The notes below the pieces were generated by a model, which was not told the origin of the DNA, made no database searches, and saw only the letters and a program-made list of their open reading frames with translations. From contig JAPUJL010000146.1 of NCBI GenBank assembly GCA_027296185.1, forward strand, positions 1 to 6,636: a DNA stretch of 6,636 nucleotides. The letters are read 5' to 3'. A program made the translations under genes and the position numbers. Positions 5,888-6,636 of this stretch are shown here, in pieces; the first letter of the stretch is position 1; each line of letters begins with the position of its first letter. Origin of the DNA: SAR324 cluster bacterium (GTDB lineage Bacteria; SAR324; JACQKK01).

Positions 5888-5955
5888 GAAACCTCAGGCC
5901 GGCGAACAGGAAAAAAGGAGGAAAACCTGTCCGCGGGGGACCGGCCTGAGGTTTC
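5888..5955. repeat. Palindromic repeat, copy 1 (perfect 15-bp arms)
   Basis: Arms GAAACCTCAGGCCGG (5888-5902) and CCGGCCTGAGGTTTC (5941-5955) are perfect reverse complements. Inside them ACAGG (5906-5910) pairs with CCTGT (5926-5930), leaving a purine loop AAAAAAGGAGGAAAA (5911-5925). A 24-bp block (5899-5922) is identical to copy 2. As RNA on the plus strand it would be a long hairpin exposing AGGAGG. It is followed by TTGAATTTCT, so it could also serve as a weak terminator for the cyclase-family transcript. Confidence 0.85.
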
Positions 5956-6084
5956 TTGAATTTCTGGCCGCGGCAACCGGCGGGGCACGGCCGCATTGCC
6001 TGCGCCTGCGGAGTCCCCTGGTCCGCCGGCCCGTATCGAGTCCGGGGCGGGCATTCCCTCCGGCGAGAGACCGAAGGGAAGGGG

Positions 6085-6151
6085 GAACCTCAGACCGGCG
6101 AACAGGAAAAAAGGAGGAGAAAAACCCTGTCCGTGGGGACCGGCCTGAGGC
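6085..6151. repeat. Palindromic repeat, copy 2
   Basis: This is the same element as copy 1, displaced by 196-200 bp. Arms CCTCAGACCGG (6088-6098) and CCGGCCTGAGG (6140-6150) pair with one A/C mismatch. Inner ACAGG (6102-6106) and CCTGT (6126-6130) are conserved. The purine loop is 4 nt longer (AAAAAAGGAGGAGAAAAAC, 6107-6125). The block 6095-6118 is identical to 5899-5922. Conserved pairing together with loop-length variation suggests a mobile or structured intergenic repeat family. Confidence 0.85.
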
Positions 6152-6205
6152 TGCACCTGCATCTGCCGTGGCCGTTGGGCGCCTCAGCCCGCACGGCGGT
6201 CGATT

Positions 6206-6373
6206 CTAGCCGAGCCGGCCCAGTTCGATCTCCGTGTTGCTCCATTTGCGCCCCACGACGGCTATCGACACCGCCTTTTGCTCGGGGAGCTTGTGGATTT
6301 CACCGCCGGATTGGAGGTACTTGGCGATCGCTTGCCGCAGTTCCTCTTGGCCGATCGGGGAATTTCTTTTCAT
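6206..6373 (-). CDS. Small conserved-looking protein of 55 residues, function unknown
   Basis: The minus-strand frame from ATG 6373 reads MKRNSPIGQEELRQAIAKYL and continues with QSGGEIHKLPEQ, then a segment ending in VVGRKWSNTEIELGRLG and a TAG stop. GAGG lies 5 nt upstream of this ATG (CGAGGCGGTT), a plausible ribosome binding site, which favours it over the in-frame GTG at 6406 that would add 11 residues. The protein is basic and soluble, with an amphipathic helix at residues 8-21, a GGEIHKLPEQ turn and a basic C-terminal part. I recognise a general likeness to small helix plus GGxIxKLP proteins in proteobacteria but cannot name a family. The balanced amino acid make-up and good ribosome binding site argue for a real gene. 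Confidence 0.65.
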   Translation of the reverse strand: MKRNSPIGQEELRQAIAKYLQSGGEIHKLPEQKAVSIAVVGRKWSNTEIELGRLG

Positions 6374-6431
6374 AACCGCCTCGTCGCGCAGGGGGCGCTT
6401 TCCCACGCCGACTCGCGATAGAGCAGGATTC

Positions 6432-6557
6432 TTATTCCGCTGCTACTTTAGCAGTACGTCTTTGTTCATTTAGAGGTTCGCTGTCTGGGTCCGGTTCAAT
6501 TCGGTCCATTGGGCCGGGGAGCCTTCCCGCGGGTCGGATCTTGGAGCCGTTAACCAT
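6432..6557 (-). CDS. Doubtful small ORF (41 residues) upstream of the 55-residue gene
   Basis: From ATG 6557 the minus strand encodes MVNGSKIRPAGRLPGP, then MDRIEPDPDSEPLNEQ and a basic tail ending KVAAE before TAA at 6432-6434. A shorter form would start at ATG 6509 (25 residues). The acidic then basic composition looks protein-like, but neither start has a good Shine-Dalgarno, the upstream frame closes with TAG near 6606, and I recognise no family. The stretch is less GC-rich than its surroundings and may instead be the promoter region of the 6206-6373 gene. The inverted repeat CTGCTA-CTT-TAGCAG (6440-6454) lies inside it. Confidence 0.25.
   Translation of the reverse strand: MVNGSKIRPAGRLPGPMDRIEPDPDSEPLNEQRRTAKVAAE
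6440..6454. promoter_or_regulatory. Perfect inverted repeat CTGCTA-CTT-TAGCAG
   Basis: Two perfect 6-bp arms (6440-6445 and 6449-6454) flank a 3-nt centre in a locally AT-richer stretch 67 bp upstream of the ATG of the 55-residue minus-strand gene. It has the shape of a dimeric regulator's operator or a small RNA hairpin. No T-tract follows, so it is unlikely to be a terminator. Confidence 0.35.
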
Positions 6558-6636
6558 TTTTTGAAGTATCCCACGGGCCTGCAGAGACCACCGTAACGGG
6601 CGCTACGCAGTCCAGGCGGGGCGCTTCCCGGCGGTG

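Larger units (their letters stand above)
5769..6205. other. Gene-free intergenic region carrying a hairpin and two palindromic repeats
   Basis: No gene is supported across these 437 bases. Open frames on both strands exist only because of high GC content, and their translations merely repeat the DNA repeats. The region contains a perfect 10-bp inverted repeat GCCCGCGGCC/GGCCGCGGGC (5816-5825 and 5837-5846, 11-nt loop) and two copies of a longer palindromic element (5888-5955 and 6085-6151). It separates the 3' ends of the cyclase-family gene (plus) and the small minus-strand gene at 6206. Confidence 0.75.

Noticed and set aside
5229..5996. 255-residue minus-strand frame across the end of the cyclase-family gene
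   Set aside because: It is antisense to a clearly conserved gene, and its upstream part is translation of the palindromic repeat.
5888..6151. Two repeats as a CRISPR array
   Set aside because: There are only two copies with about 130 bp between them, each a long imperfect palindrome with variable loop; no cas genes are present.
5761..6162. 133-residue minus-strand frame with a repeated FFLFAGLRF-like phrase
   Set aside because: The repeated phrase is simply the two DNA repeat copies translated. There is no ribosome binding site or domain support.

Overview
The window is GC-rich throughout (roughly two thirds G+C by eye) and carries ordinary chromosomal bacterial genes: a tRNA-Ala(CGC), a CrcB/Fluc fluoride channel with its DUF190 partner, a HelD-type UvrD/Rep-like ATPase, a glutathione S-transferase (GST) and a cyclase-family (PF04199) hydrolase. 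The GST, the sigma70-like promoter elements and the Shine-Dalgarno sequences point to a high-GC Gram-negative bacterium, most likely a proteobacterium. That assignment is inference; no gene here fixes the lineage.

Layout. Positions 1-54 hold the last codons of an unidentified plus-strand gene. Positions 55-337 are non-coding, less GC-rich than the rest and full of short direct and inverted repeats. From 1277 down to about 338 the minus strand carries crcB, the DUF190 gene, tRNA-Ala and an intrinsic terminator in that order, possibly as one transcript, with an additional candidate promoter in front of the tRNA. Around 1299-1348 two outward-facing promoter-like elements overlap over the same TATA core, one for crcB (minus) and one for the HelD-like gene (plus). 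The HelD-like gene runs to 3863. Its 5' end is obscured by two very long C homopolymers (16 and 20 C), so its start is uncertain. It converges on the minus-strand GST gene (3972-4586). The GST is divergent from the cyclase-family gene (4800-5768), with a 213-bp gap. Positions 5769-6205 hold no gene but contain a 10-bp-stem hairpin and two copies of a long palindromic repeat with a purine-rich AGGAGG-containing core. A small minus-strand gene of 55 codons follows (6206-6373), and behind it a doubtful small ORF (6432-6557).

How the parts relate. CrcB exports fluoride passively, and DUF190 proteins are PII-like small proteins that recur beside crcB, so these two form a functional unit. The HelD-like ATPase is expected to act on stalled RNA polymerase and has no evident link to fluoride. 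The GST and the cyclase-family hydrolase may share a promoter region and could both act in small-molecule turnover, but nothing shows a joint pathway. I did not find a convincing new multi-gene system. The best leads are the paired palindromic repeats, the C-tracts at the start of the HelD-like gene, and the overlapping divergent promoters.
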